Assembly: GCA_013339895.1 (NCBI GenBank) | Contig: JABACO010000001.1 | Span: forward strand, 18,707,370-18,771,369 | Length of the DNA stretch: 64,000 nucleotides | Origin: Ephydatia muelleri | Taxonomy: Eukaryota > Porifera > Demospongiae > Spongillida > Spongillidae | Reading direction: 5' to 3' | In this document: positions 31,727 to 42,909 of the stretch, one piece after another | Layout: each line of letters opens with the position of its first letter | Numbering within the stretch: the stretch's first letter is position 1 | Translations under genes and position numbers: made by a program | Notes under the pieces: generated by a model | The model's database searches: none | The model's input: the letters and a program-made list of their open reading frames with translations, nothing else | What the model was told of the DNA's origin: nothing

Positions 31727-32825
31727 GGGTGTGTAACCGGTTATCAGGTTATTCGGATATTCGCAATAACCTATCCTTTCGAATAGCAACTTAGCATTAC
31801 TTGAAAAAATCGATTAGTGAATTTTATTTATTCGAAATAACCGGTTTATGTTTCTCCATTCGGAGGTACTTATAAGGTATTCGTCGTCAGTATCAACAAT
31901 TCGCCCATTATTCGAATACCTTTTTATACCGATATCCGGATATGATTTTCAATTTAGTATTTGAGTTAATATATAACTACGTCACTGTTGTTTTTACTAC
32001 ATGTATTTATACATACATAACGACATCGGAAGCAATCAATAATTGAGTAAATACATAGTAATATATTTAATGTGCATCAATTGGGGATACAAGATATACA
32101 GCGTGTACTAGCTCAATGCTGTTATCGTCGTCTTCAAGTAAGTAACTAAGTTCATTAGTACATGCCATGAGTTGTGGTTATATGTACTGTAGTAGCAATA
32201 AATTTATGTACCAGTACTAGTATTGCATTGTTTTATTTTACAGTGGTACGAATTGAACATATCTGAGTATTGCACTAGCGAGTGAAATAGAATGACAGAC
32301 TTCTCAAGTAAGTATGCACGCTCTGTTTGATTATGTGGAGGAATACGCAATCGTACTAATGGGAAATTTCATATGCATTTAGTGAGAACGGGAATGGAGT
32401 GTTGTGGGATGATTGTAAGTGGAGTACGTGATTGTAGGTGATGTGGGGTGAGTTTATAATGGTGATGTCTGGTCTCAGTGGTTAGTGTTGGAGATTTACA
32501 TTACTATTGATATGTATAAGTGCATGGTAAAGACATACAATTTATTGAACTGTATTTGGCAAACACATGCTACTGTAAACCTTTGTGTCTCTGTTTTAAA
32601 CTGACATGATGCATAGCTCTAGTTTGGGTGCAAGACCAGGGGGATTTTAGTGCAGACATAAATTATCTTCTCAGTGTCAAGCACCATAAGCTATTCGACA
32701 GGAAATTTGGGAAAACCTATTCGGATAAAATCGATTTTGTTTTTTAAACTATTCGGGTTTTCAGATCCACAAAAACCTGAAAATTGATTAGTGTATTCGG
32801 AAAAATCGATTTTCATTACACACCC
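31727..32825 (+). mobile_element. TA-flanked inverted-repeat element, copy 3 (short)
   Basis: Same left end GGGTGTGTAACC and right end ATTACACACCC (one change), with TA on each side. It is 1099 bp and lacks the nested hAT remnant. The junction at 32244 reads TTTACAGTGGTACG where copies 1 and 2 hold over 600 bp more. It lies within a collagen exon. Confidence 0.85.
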
Positions 32826-32827
32826 TA

Positions 32828-32849
32828 CCTGGAACCCCAGGCAATAACG
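32828..32849 (+). CDS. Collagen Gly-X-Y exon, 3' part
   Basis: Encodes the end of the split exon (PGTPGNN plus a split Gly codon) and stops at a GTACAT donor at 32850. The phase (one base of a Gly codon) matches the phase at which the exon starts. Confidence 0.6.
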
Positions 32850-32973
32850 GTACATACATATAGCTACCTACAAATGCACACATACATATACATTAATACT
32901 GTACACGCATTCATACATACACACATACATGAAATGTAAATCGTTGCATATTTGCTTGATACATACTAACACA

Positions 32974-32979
32974 CAACAA

Positions 32980-33022
<43 letters not shown>

Positions 33023-33025
33023 CAC
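32974..33025 (+). repeat. (CA)n microsatellite
   Basis: About 50 bp of CA with three interruptions, immediately 5' of the next collagen exon. Confidence 0.95.
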
Positions 33026-33042
33026 GCCCTCTGGACAGAATG

Positions 33043-33222
33043 AGTGCAGGGTCTCCAAGGACCACCTGGACAATCCAGAGCCCTGGTTCCACCAGGAGCT
33101 CAAGGAGCCTCAGGAGAGGCAACCCAATGGTAACCAAGGCCTCCCTGGGACCCCTGGAACACCTGGCTATTGCGGACAGCCTGGTCAGAGAGAAGATCCC
33201 CTCATGCTTCATCTGCTTCTGG
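33043..33222 (+). pseudogene. Collagen Gly-X-Y exon, frameshifted
   Basis: Consecutive pieces in different frames read GLQGPPGQS, VPPGAQGASGE and NGNQGLPGTPGTPGYCGQPG. All are triple-helix repeats. At least two indels break the frame. A GTAAGA donor lies at 33223. It belongs to the same gene as the split exon at 31602-32849. Confidence 0.65.
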
Positions 33223-34353
33223 TAAGAACATATCACGTGACACTGGGAGCCTATATTATATTTTAGGGCGAGTGTAGGTTTGCGTGTTTGTGTGTGTGTA
33301 CATGTGTACTGTGTGTGGAGTTTTTATGCAATGTGTGTGGAAGGGTGTATACAGTATTGTGCGAATGTATATTTGTGTTGAGCCTGTAACTTTGCATTTT
33401 CACATGTCAGATATGTCAATTTTTGTCTGTGTGTGTACATGAATGTTTGTGATGGAGTGTGTATGTACATGTACTGTGTGGTGTTTGCATGTGTCAATGT
33501 GTGTACAGTGCAGTATGTGTGAAGGTGTGTATAATGTTGTACAAATATGTGTGTTGTGTTGTGTGTGTGCGTGTCATAAAGCCACGCTGGTGTGTCTACG
33601 GCATCCACAGCATGGCTATCTGTGCATACAATGTTGTGTCGTACTGAGATCGGTGTGGTTTCTCCTGGTGGCATTTAATGGAATAGAACTCAGTCTAAAG
33701 TCCACCTGCAGCATGTCTGTCTGTGAGTACGATGTCTATGTGTGTTGTGTAGTGGGCATGTCATACACTAGTCCAAATGTTTTATGATTTACTCTGTTGA
33801 ACACGCATGGACACTATATTTCTGACTTGCCAAGGTGATACTGCGTCAACATCTGACGATGCAGAACATGGATCATGCTCGTGATGACATATATTTCACT
33901 GGGCAATGGACAATTGCACTTGCCTGTGTACCTTTATTCAATTTTAATCATGATCACTACTATTTTTCTTGTGTACATTGAGTGTATATATATGATGATG
34001 TGGCACATACCTATTTGGGAAAGGTGCATAATCTCAGAGTCAGGGAGGCAACAAGGGGATTGTTCCCTAACATAATCTTTCATAAACTCTTTCAATTGGG
34101 CCTCCCTTTCCGGTTATTCGTACCAGCTGTAAAGAAAGGGGCGGGTCATTATAACAAATCATCGCACAAAAAGCTATAGGTAGTCAGATTACAGCGGAAA
34201 ATATTTCGAAGTCACTTTTTATTTCACATGTACTTCCACTAATAATCGGAGACCAGCTCTTTGTAAGCTGGCAACGCAGAATCCGAAACGATGAATGCTT
34301 GCCACAAACCAGGCATGCGCAGTACGTTCAAACTAAGCTGAACTGTAACCAAT
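33223..34353. other. No gene recognised; GT-rich, paralogous to 30930-31190
   Basis: The stretch from 33379 resembles the DNA right of the Ginger-like element (30930 on), including GTCTAAAGTCCACCTGCA at 33694 against GTCCAAAGTCCATCTGCA at 31032. No coding region is supported. Confidence 0.45.
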
Positions 34354-34605
34354 TGGGACAGTTTCCGCGAAAATTGCCCCACGGTTAAAATGTTATAAAA
34401 ATGCATCGAGTTTGAATCGCTATAACTTCCCAACGGATAACGCTATCGACTTCCTATTTTCAACACTTCATAGTGAAATGGTGTAGTATGAAGTGTTGAA
34501 AATAGGAAGTTGATAGCCTGATCCGTTGAGAAGTTATAGCGATTCAAACGGGATGCATTTTTATAACATTTTAACCGTGGGGCAATTTTCGCGGAAACTG
34601 TCCCA
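34354..34605. mobile_element. Palindromic MITE, copy 1
   Basis: The whole 252 bp is close to one palindrome with ends TGGGACAGTTTCCGCGAAAA and its complement. A second copy is at 43007-43238. Flanks are AATT on both sides, which is itself palindromic, so the target duplication is ambiguous. Confidence 0.85.
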
Positions 34606-36769
34606 ATTACTATTCGGATTTAATACAGTGCAGAGCATCCCTGAGTCACTTTCAAGTCATACTAACTTGGCCGCGGCTAGGTACAAGGAACGAGGCGGGG
34701 CATCATAACAAGCGATTGACGCACAAATTCAAGGCGGCAATACTACCGCTTTCCAGTCATATCGATCCAGCTAGGCTGTAATACCGGTATTATGGGACCA
34801 TAACACGATGGTGCGACCTTATAGGACACGCTAGAACACGTTCTACTCAGAATGCAGTGAAATCATTAAAATGCTACCTGTATGGTACGAACTTGATTTC
34901 TATATCTCAATACGATCAGATGTTCATACAGGTGTATGTACCGAAGCACTGGCACGGGGATTCAGTTACATGTTACATGGGAAAAGAGTATCTGGATATC
35001 ATGATAACCAAACTTGTTTCAGAGCTATGAGCATGTATATTGCTCTAAATGACTTTCTACCTGGGGTCAGAGAATGGCATGTGTCATTGATAGATATCTG
35101 GGTTCAGGTTATCATGACAACTAAATCAAGGAGAACATGAGCATGTGGATAGTGCACTGAGACTCAGGGACATTATAGCATGAAATATTTTACCATGACT
35201 TTATTTTACTTAGGTCATGAGAAATCCATACCCTGCACCCATCCATATATGAGATTAACTATAATGGATCATGTTGAGTCTTTTCCATCACATTCTATTA
35301 TTTGTGAGCAGGAATGTTAACTATGGGCATTGGTACGTTGTTGTTATACATGAACCATATGGTAACATATCAGCTTTATAAATCACAATGAATGAAAGAA
35401 CAGGTTCATGAGTGAAGAGTACACAGCATAGTAAATTCTAGTTCTTCTAGCTGATAATGAATGGCTCCTTGGGCTTCATTGCTAGTAAAATCCGTGTAGA
35501 TATGAGTTCTAGCCAGTCATGTTGGATACATGTGCGACCTTGAGTGCATGTAAGTACGGATATCTGTGAGGGAGAAAAGCTATTTTACAATTAACAAGAC
35601 ACATGTACTCATTGTACACATGTGCAGCACATGTGCACATGTACACCTGTGGTACTGAGGGTGTTTTGGGTTTTGATTAGTAATGGGGAAAGAGGTACAG
35701 ATGCATTCTGACTATTATGCTTCCCTTGTTCCAAACATACATCCTACAATTTGTCTACATAAGTACAACTGGCTTGCGAGACTACTGTGTGTGCACGAGC
35801 TCTGATACTATATATGTGATGTGAAGCGTGTACTTCTGTGCTGTATATGTAGTATCCAATTGTGTGTATTGTGTGTACCTGTGTAAAGCATGATTGCAAA
35901 TGTATTTACCAGATCTAAATGTATGTGTGTTGTGTGTGTACAAGTGTGTGTGAGTGAGTGTGTGTGTGTGTGTGTATGTGTGTGTGTATGTTGTAACTGC
36001 AGAGGAACTGATGTGTGTAAAGTGAGAGGTAGGGACCCACGCCCCAAAAATTTATTTTGCCGAGGTACATCGGTTTGGATTTTCTGAAATACAAGAGATG
36101 GCGGTTAAGCATTTTTGTAATCGGGAATTATGTGTTCGTGTGTATTCCCAGTGCTACTCCCAAAAACTATCGACATCCTAACATGCTCTCGACATTCTAA
36201 ACGACATGCACAAGGGATCTGTCGTTTAGAACTTTAGCCTCCTAAATCAAGGGTAGCAGCTGGTACATGTGCCGGTAGTCACATGACAAATGTATGAATT
36301 ATATACAGCATGTAGCATCGATAGTTAATTAAATTCCTTTGTGCACATAAACACTGACTAAAGTAACCAGACATACATTTTACGTTTCACTTGGCCCCAA
36401 ACATACGTCCTACAATTTTACTATGTACTGCCAGACTCACAACCAGTTTGATAGGCGAAATACGTTAATGTGAACAGATCATGTTTCTTAGATCTTAAAA
36501 GTAAAACCTAGAAAGTATACCTTCCCTTAAAAATCTATAGCAATGTAATCTATCATAAATAAGTGAAATTATTTTTTAAGTTTTTAAGGAGTACAGGGAT
36601 CAAAGTCTTGAAAATGAGATGTGAGTCTACAATTCTGTGTGGAAAGCTAGTAACGGTTAATAGTAATTACTGAACATGATATCTGAATCAGTGAAAATCA
36701 TATGTAACAGTTGACAAATATATCAGTGATGAATTTCAGGCATACCACATGCAGAAATTCAACACATTA
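34606..36769. other. No gene recognised
   Basis: No coding supported. A GT tract lies at 35955-35990. An open frame of 89 codons at 34871 shows no recognisable motif. Confidence 0.45.
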
Positions 36770-37779
36770 CAGGGCCGCCGGAGTCGGGGCGGCTGGGGCG
36801 GCTAAGGCCGCTCCACTTTTTATTGGGTACATTAATATTAATTAACCACGCACATATACTAATTACACGACAGCTGGTAATTTTATTAGCACAGTATCTG
36901 AATAGTGTACATGTCTTGCAGCAAGCTGCCGCTACCCGAAATCGGTGACGAGGCACACCATCCTTTGAACTTTAGCTTTCTCCAGCGTGAATTTGGGAAA
37001 TCATCAGTCGTGAAGCGCTCGTTCCAAGCGCAGTGGTTCCAAAGGTGGCCATGGCTACATTACGATGTTAATCGTGATCATGCTTTCTGCTTTCGTGCGT
37101 CATGGCTTACATTTACATTCCACATCTTGTTTAGAGAAATCCTTCATATCTACGGGATTGAATTAATTGCTGGAAAGACGCCATCGCGAAGTTTACACAG
37201 CACGAATGCAGCCAGTCCCATAAGGATGCGGTGTTAAAGACAATACACTCCCCTCAACATCGAGGGATGTTGGTGAAATGCTGACTACACAACTAGCATT
37301 AGAGAGGAGCCAACGACGGAAGTGTTTCCTCAAGCTGTTGGCTTTTTAGCAAGGCAGGGGTCTCGCATTCCGTGGTGATGGTGAGGAAAGTAATTTCATT
37401 CGTCTGCTTTATCTTCGTGCTGAAGACGACGGCATGCTTCTTGACTAATGCAGAAAGTGAGCGATCGTTCAACGAATCAAGAGTTACCTACGATCAACAA
37501 TGTCGCAGCAGCGACTCAATCACCTTATGGTGTTACATGTGCACAACGGTCACACAGATAGATTCAATCTGGTGGATGTAGCTAACGAGTTCATTGCAGA
37601 CAACGAACATAGGAGACAAGTCTTTGGGCATGAATTTAAGGAAACTGATTTGTAGAGATTATTGTACGGGAGTTATCTAACTTTTAACATCAATATGAAA
37701 TCATTTATTCATTAATTGATTCATGAATATTAATGCGCCGCCCCATTTGTCGACTCCTTCCGGCGGCTCTGCATCCCTG
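36770..37779 (+). mobile_element. hAT relic with TTF zinc finger transposase remnants
   Basis: Ends begin CAGGGCCGCCGGAGTC on the left and, as complement on the right, CAGGG plus five extra bases then GAGCCGCCGG. The plus strand encodes a TTF-type start (FGKSSVVKRSFQAQWFQRWP, 36990-37050) that continues in other frames as HKDAVLKTIHSPQHRGML near 37220. A C-terminal tail follows (LVDVANEFIADNEHRRQVFG near 37570-37630). Most of the catalytic domain is missing. The flanking 8-mers (ACACATTA and TAGACAAA) do not match. Confidence 0.75.
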
Positions 37780-37799
37780 TAGACAAACGATAATACATA

Positions 37800-38640
37800 T
37801 AAGATCCTGTATGTCCTTCGTTATTTAAGCTCTTTTTGTCAATAGGTTTCAGTTTAAAATCATCTTTTCTAGGATTTTTTCTTCTGAGAGATTCTTTGTG
37901 TTCTTCTGCTATCTCGTCATTGTAGCTTGGAAATATTAGGCTGTCCGTGGATATTTGGGGACAAATCAGCCATTAATCTGCATGCTGTGATATGATAACA
38001 TGTTCTAGTCGAGGAGCAGGAACATGTCTCTTTACGGAACACTTTGACAGCTCGTGGAGTGATCCCATCACTTTCCATTACAAACCATGCGCCTCCAACA
38101 ATACCATTCACTCTCTGATTGCTGGTTGCTGATTGTGCTAAACCTATCTGAAGGATCAAGTCCAGAAATGGCAAAGATGATGGTTGTCTTTTATTGTGAT
38201 TATATTCACTTTTGATTTCATAGCAACCACACAGATCGCAATGGTAAAATTGACATAAATGATAAAGCAATACATCTATAATGTCCAGTGGGCATGCTTC
38301 CACTGCTGAAGCCGATGCAATACAGCATTCATAGAATCTGAAGGATTGTTTGAAATTCCATTAGATATGCCAATTGTTTTTAATGTCCAAATTGCTGCAT
38401 GAGGCTTAAAGGAAGGTATGATATTTTGTACATGGGTTTAGTTGTAAACACATCTGTATATATTTCAATTCCGCCCATGCTCTGTCAAAATCTAGGTAAG
38501 TTCTGTAAGTTGATTTCTCATCGCCTTTTAAATGTAAGTAAAGTAATTAATTTCATCTGCAGTACCATCGCCATTTGACTTCAAATACCAATGCAAGTCA
38601 TTCTGTATATGACTCCAGCAGTACACATGTATATCAACTG
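37800..38640 (-). pseudogene. MULE-type transposase fragment with SWIM zinc finger
   Basis: On the minus strand, successive frames read VYCWSHIQNDLHWYLKSNG near 38620, SMNAVLHRLQQWKH near 38330 and LDIIDVLLYHLCQFYHC near 38285. Then come WFVMESDGITPRAVKVF near 38090 and a SWIM-type C-x-C...C-x-H (CSCSSTRTCYHITACRLM) near 38025-37970. A basic tail (EEHKESLRRKNPRKDDFK) follows. SWIM fingers are usual at the C-terminus of MULE transposases. Frames change at least twice, so it is a relic. Confidence 0.55.
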
Positions 38641-38898
38641 GAAATTTGACTCTCTTTTGTTTATTAGCCCTCATTGTTAATAAAGGAGATGTAGTTTCTG
38701 TGAATGCAAAAAAAAACGTAGCTGGAACTTATGCTCACCGGTTGAAGCACAGAGGCAGCGGTGAATAAGTTATTAGATATCATGCACTGTGACGTTATTA
38801 TTACGTGACACTTTCGTGCATAATGGCAAAGTTGGCTGGTTGTCCCGACACTTCTATTCCAAATGTGTTGTTGCAATGTGCATGGCTGCCACCCCCTT

Positions 38899-38939
38899 TT
38901 TGTGTGTGTGTATGTGTGTGTGTGTGTGTGTGTGTGTAC
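38899..38939 (+). repeat. (GT)n microsatellite
   Basis: About 40 bp GT. A second (GT)n tract follows at 39320-39371. Between 38641 and 40122 no gene was recognised. Confidence 0.9.
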
Positions 38940-39331
38940 ACACCTGCATTATTGGACTCCAATGTAATACTCTCTATAGTTGAATGATACCAGGAGTGCA
39001 TGAAAAATGATGATGGGATTGTGCAGGTGGTTTGGTCCTCCTCTTTCAGATTTGATGATCTCCTGTCTGACAATGTTTGTAAAGAATTACAAACTCTTAC
39101 AGTACCTAACATCAATATATATCAGAGGTATGAATTGATAATACATAATGTTTCAATAACAAATGGAGCAGATCAAATAAATGGTTTTGCTTGTTCTTAG
39201 AATTTCAATGTCCAAAAGTTGTAAACTGGAACAGAATGGTCTCAAGTGTATGAAGTATAGTAGCTTTCATAGCCCAAAAATTCCCACTGTCAAAAGCGTG
39301 AATTCCCTTGACGACTAACATGTGTGTGTAT

Positions 39332-39372
<41 letters not shown>

Positions 39373-39720
39373 CTGTGTTAAAATTGAATCCATACATCAC
39401 ATGAGAACATATTATTTACATTTTTTGATCTCAAATGGGCTAGAGGCTAAACTTAGTGACTAAGGCATCATTATAAAGCTTATTATACCTAAGGATTGCT
39501 CTGTCTAGACCACCATTATACTCTGCTAGTGTGCGAGAGTTTGGTGGTTTATAGATGTGGAAGGAGATGGTTGCACTTATTCCCGTAATTTTTATCCGCT
39601 AAAAAGCTATTGGCAGCATTAAGAGTTACAAGCAGCCTTAGGTTTTAAAAAGGAAAGCCTTATAATATAAACGACCTTCTAAAGATCACACCTCAATATT
39701 CAATAGACAGGTCACAACGA

Positions 39721-39748
39721 TATATGGAACGTTCTATACGAAAATGGG
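39721..39748 (+). repeat. 28-bp exact inverted match to 42969-42996
   Basis: TATATGGAACGTTCTATACG plus eight further bases is found again, inverted, at the 5' break point of the integrase at 42969-42996. About 40 bp further on (39780-39820) the DNA resembles the centre of the palindromic MITE. Confidence 0.7.
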
Positions 39749-40624
39749 TCTTGTGGATTTCATTTTATAACAAATCGATATCTTCCAAAATAGTAACGCT
39801 ATCGGGTTCCTATTTTTAAAACAACATACCACACCATTACTATATGTGAAAATTCATTATGGTGTCTTACACATGCGGGGTACCGACGTTTCAAGGTCCG
39901 ATACCCCCTAGGGTTCAAAACGGCCACATCTTCAGGTAGGAGTGTCCAAATCGGTTCAAAATAGGTACCTACATGTATGTAGAAGGGTCCTACCGCTATT
40001 GATTTGTTCTGTTCGTTAATTTTTGCTTTATCCGTTGTGGAGATACAAGTGTGCAAAAGAAAGTGCATATTTCCCGGACGTTACGCGCCATGAACATATT
40101 ACGACTGGCTTCGAGGACGTCCTGTCATGCGTAATTTGGTCCTACCCTGAAATGGTCCGGCGGACCAAAACAGGTAGCCTGAAATGGTCCGACGGTCCGA
40201 CGGACCATTTCAGGCTGCCCGAAATGGTCCGGTACGTCTGTTTTGGTCCGGTCGATGGACCATTTCAGGCAACGTGCATGTTTTGGTCCGGCTACCCGTA
40301 TAAACCTATTCGCATGGCCTTGCACGTAGTTACATGTATATAAGTTCTGGCGGACCAACCTAAACGGATAATGACAACAGAAAGGTGATTTTGTATACGG
40401 CAGAGCATTAATTCAGATAGCAGTCACAATGCAATCATACGAACTGTATAATAAGGATTGAGATTATTCAAACTTTGCATTTCATACAAAGCCATGTAGT
40501 GCTTCTAAACTTCTCCTTTTCAGACACTTTTACACAAATATCTGTGTGGTACTAATCCTTACAGGAGGAGCCAATTGGAGCTGGTAACTGCGGGCATGCG
40601 ACATATACAAAACACTGATATCAA

Positions 40625-41227
40625 CTATGTGCTTTTGACTAAATTGACTCCACGTCGCATTTTCTTAACAGGAAAGATTGACATGCTTTGCTCCTCAAAG
40701 CATTTGATTAAGTGTGATCTCATTTTATCTTGGTCAAAAAAGAATTCCCCAGGTTGTCGATTAAAGACTAATGCTGTAGCGAATGCTATACTAAAAATGC
40801 CACAGTCTGCTGCCCCAGACTGAACCTGAACATTCTGATAACAAAGTTTTATATGTGGGAGATTTGTGCACACTAAACATGCAATTTGCATTTTAAGTGC
40901 AGAGGATGAAGATGTATATTTGCTATCAAACAAATGAACCTTTTCTTCAGGGACTCCAACTGTAGATACAACAGTCCAATGGTCAATTCCATTGAAGAGT
41001 ATCTGGACAAATCCAGTGGTTTCTGCAGTAAAGTTCATAACCAAACCACACGTAACATCTTGAAATCCTGACATTGTTTTGTTTTCACATTTTAACAAAG
41101 TTTGGGCAGCGTTGACAATATCATCAGTAACCCACTTATCGTTGGACAACAGAATATCATGGTCAGCTCTGGACAATTTCAGCAGGGGTATCCAAGTCTC
41201 TGACACTTCAACTTTGGATTTCAGCAT
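40625..41227 (-). CDS. Ulp1/C48-type cysteine protease domain
   Basis: An uninterrupted 200-residue frame. It contains LLSNDKWVTDDIVNAAQTLL, then the catalytic-His region NGIDHWTVVSTVG with Asp in LFDSKY, then the catalytic Gln-x-Cys region QVQSGAADCGIFSIAFATAL. This is the order H, D, Q, C of C48 SUMO-type proteases. Such proteases occur as passengers in some Ginger transposons and next to KRBA2-like integrases in invertebrates. Here it follows the integrase in the same orientation. Its start at 41227 is the first ATG of the frame, but splicing from upstream exons is likely. The key residues look intact. Confidence 0.8.
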   Translation of the reverse strand: MLKSKVEVSETWIPLLKLSRADHDILLSNDKWVTDDIVNAAQTLLKCENKTMSGFQDVTCGLVMNFTAETTGFVQILFNGIDHWTVVSTVGVPEEKVHLFDSKYTSSSSALKMQIACLVCTNLPHIKLCYQNVQVQSGAADCGIFSIAFATALVFNRQPGEFFFDQDKMRSHLIKCFEEQSMSIFPVKKMRRGVNLVKST

Positions 41228-41399
41228 CTACATCTATTGGATGTGGATTGCAAGGTACTGATTTATGATTATCCTGCCTATTTGCAAATGCAATCTTTCT
41301 AACTAATTCCTGTCTTTGTTTTACAAATCTGCTGCTTGATTCCCATCAGTAATGCAAACAGTTGATATTTTAAGGGACAGATTTTCTGACAGCTTATTT

Positions 41400-42189
41400 G
41401 TACCACTTGTGTGTTTAGAAATTTTGAGGAATGCAGCTGCTCTTGCTGGCCAGAGCTAAATGACAATTTTCTCTTTGCAAATCTATTTCTTTCTGACAGT
41501 ACTGGTGAGAATATTTCAGCATTGATAGGACAGAATTCTGGGAAAAAACCACCTTGATGTATAAAAGTACTGCAGTCAAAATTTTCTTCTTCATTATAGG
41601 TACCAAGGTCTTCACAATATGCAACATTGAATTGAGAATGGTTATCAGATATTGATGAATATTGTGATTCCTTAAAATGTGACTGCTGAGGATTTTGTAA
41701 TGATTGCTGTGATGATGACTGGTGTGGTGATTGCTGTGATGATGACTGGTGTGATGATTTCTGTGATGATGACTGGTGTGATGTTTGCTGACAAAGTAAG
41801 TTCTGTGAATGTGACTGCTGTTATGGTGATTTCTGTGATGGTGGTGATGATTGCTGTGCTGAATGATGTGATGATGTCTGTGAAGGTAATGGTGATTTCT
41901 GTGAAGGTGATTGCGATTGCTGTGATTGTGACTGGTGAACTGATGAATTCTGTGAGGGTGATTGCTGAGACACACATTGTCTTGATGGTGATGCTGAAAT
42001 AGACTGTGGCGGTGTACTATAAACTTTCAAATAGGCTCTATTCACTCGATTAACAATTTGGGAGGGATTTTCGAGAGACTGTAGAGAGTAGAAACCCTTA
42101 TTTAATTTTGAAGTGATAATGTAAGGTCCAATCCATTTTTCATCAAGTTTACCACCCTTTCTTTTCTTCCGACGGAAATCCTTCATCAA
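41400..42189 (-). pseudogene. GPY/F module and Ser/Gln-rich linker with one stop
   Basis: From 42189 the frame reads RRKKRKGGKLDEKWIGPYII, then NRVNRAYLKVY, which is a GPY/F module. About 45 Ser/Pro/Gln-rich residues follow (SQSQQSQSPSQKSP) up to a TAA at 41821-41823. The same frame then stays open a further 130 codons or so with more Gln/Ser repeats and a conserved-looking stretch (NVAYCEDLGTYNEEENF). A single CAA-to-TAA change would explain the stop. The repeat of GATGATGACTGGTGT units on the plus strand is the complement of this coding. Confidence 0.65.
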
Positions 42190-42463
42190 AACCTCTCAAA
42201 CACTTTGCCTTTAGAATGCTACTTGTCTTACTGATACTTTTGCATGGCCTGCAAATAGTGTGTCATTTATAAATATGCACATGATTTTTATTAACCTGTG
42301 CAGCCATAATATTAGCTTTAACTTCTTTTAAGAGATTCTGTCGCATGCTCAACAAAAGTTCCATACATATGTTTGGATTGCCAAGATCAGCACTTCTAAA
42401 TAAATAAGAAAGATGAAGTTACACGTACAGAGAACTATGCTAAAACTCACTGTTTGGTGGCTG

Positions 42464-42676
42464 CTAAACTGCGCAACTCAACCTCTCTACTAGTAATAGA
42501 GCTTTCCTTCCAAACATAATTTCAAATGGGGTGTGATGGGTTGATTCGTGGCATGATTTATTATAAGCAAACACAGATTCATCAATAAACTCATCCCAAA
42601 TGTGTTCATGATTCTTAGCTGCTTTGACAAGCATTGACTGTAGCGTCTGATTAAACCTTTCATCCAGTCCATTTGA
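42464..42676 (-). CDS. Ginger-like integrase, exon with catalytic Glu
   Basis: After an acceptor (CCTTTCATGCAG on the minus strand) the exon reads SNGLDERFNQTLQSMLVKAA, containing the catalytic Glu. HIWDEFIDESVFAYNKSCHE and FEIMFGRKALL follow. This is the end of the retroviral-type core of KRBA2/GIN-like integrases. The frame is intact to about 42490. Confidence 0.8.
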   Translation of the reverse strand, partial: SNGLDERFNQTLQSMLVKAAKNHEHIWDEFIDESVFAYNKSCHESTHHTPFEIMFGRKALLLVERLSCAV

Positions 42677-42729
42677 CTGCATGAAAGGAAAAATTGTAGT
42701 GAATCAATGCTGTACATGTGCATGCATAC

Positions 42730-42861
42730 CTGAGGATGATATGGTGTAATGAAGTTCTGCTTGATGTTCAATCTCTTAGCCATCTCGGCATGTAGCTGGT
42801 TCTTAAATTCAGTTCCATTATCAGTTGTCAGAATCTCAGGCAGGCCCATTCGGATAAATAT
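42730..42861 (-). CDS. Ginger-like integrase, exon with second catalytic Asp
   Basis: 44 codons between an acceptor (TTCAAACAG) and a donor (GTATGC on the minus strand): IFIRMGLPEILTTDNGTEFK through NFITPYHPQ. It holds the catalytic Asp of T-D-N-G-T-E-F. The 53-bp intron that follows (42677-42729) splits the protein exactly between YHPQ and SNGLDERF. Confidence 0.8.
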
Positions 42862-42909
42862 CTGTTTGAATACAAAATCATGCATATGTGTACACAAACT
42901 AATAATTAC

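Noticed and set aside
41679-42002. Val/Met-rich plus-strand frame and His-rich minus-strand frame
   Set aside because: Other-frame shadows of the Ser/Gln-rich linker of the integrase-protease gene.
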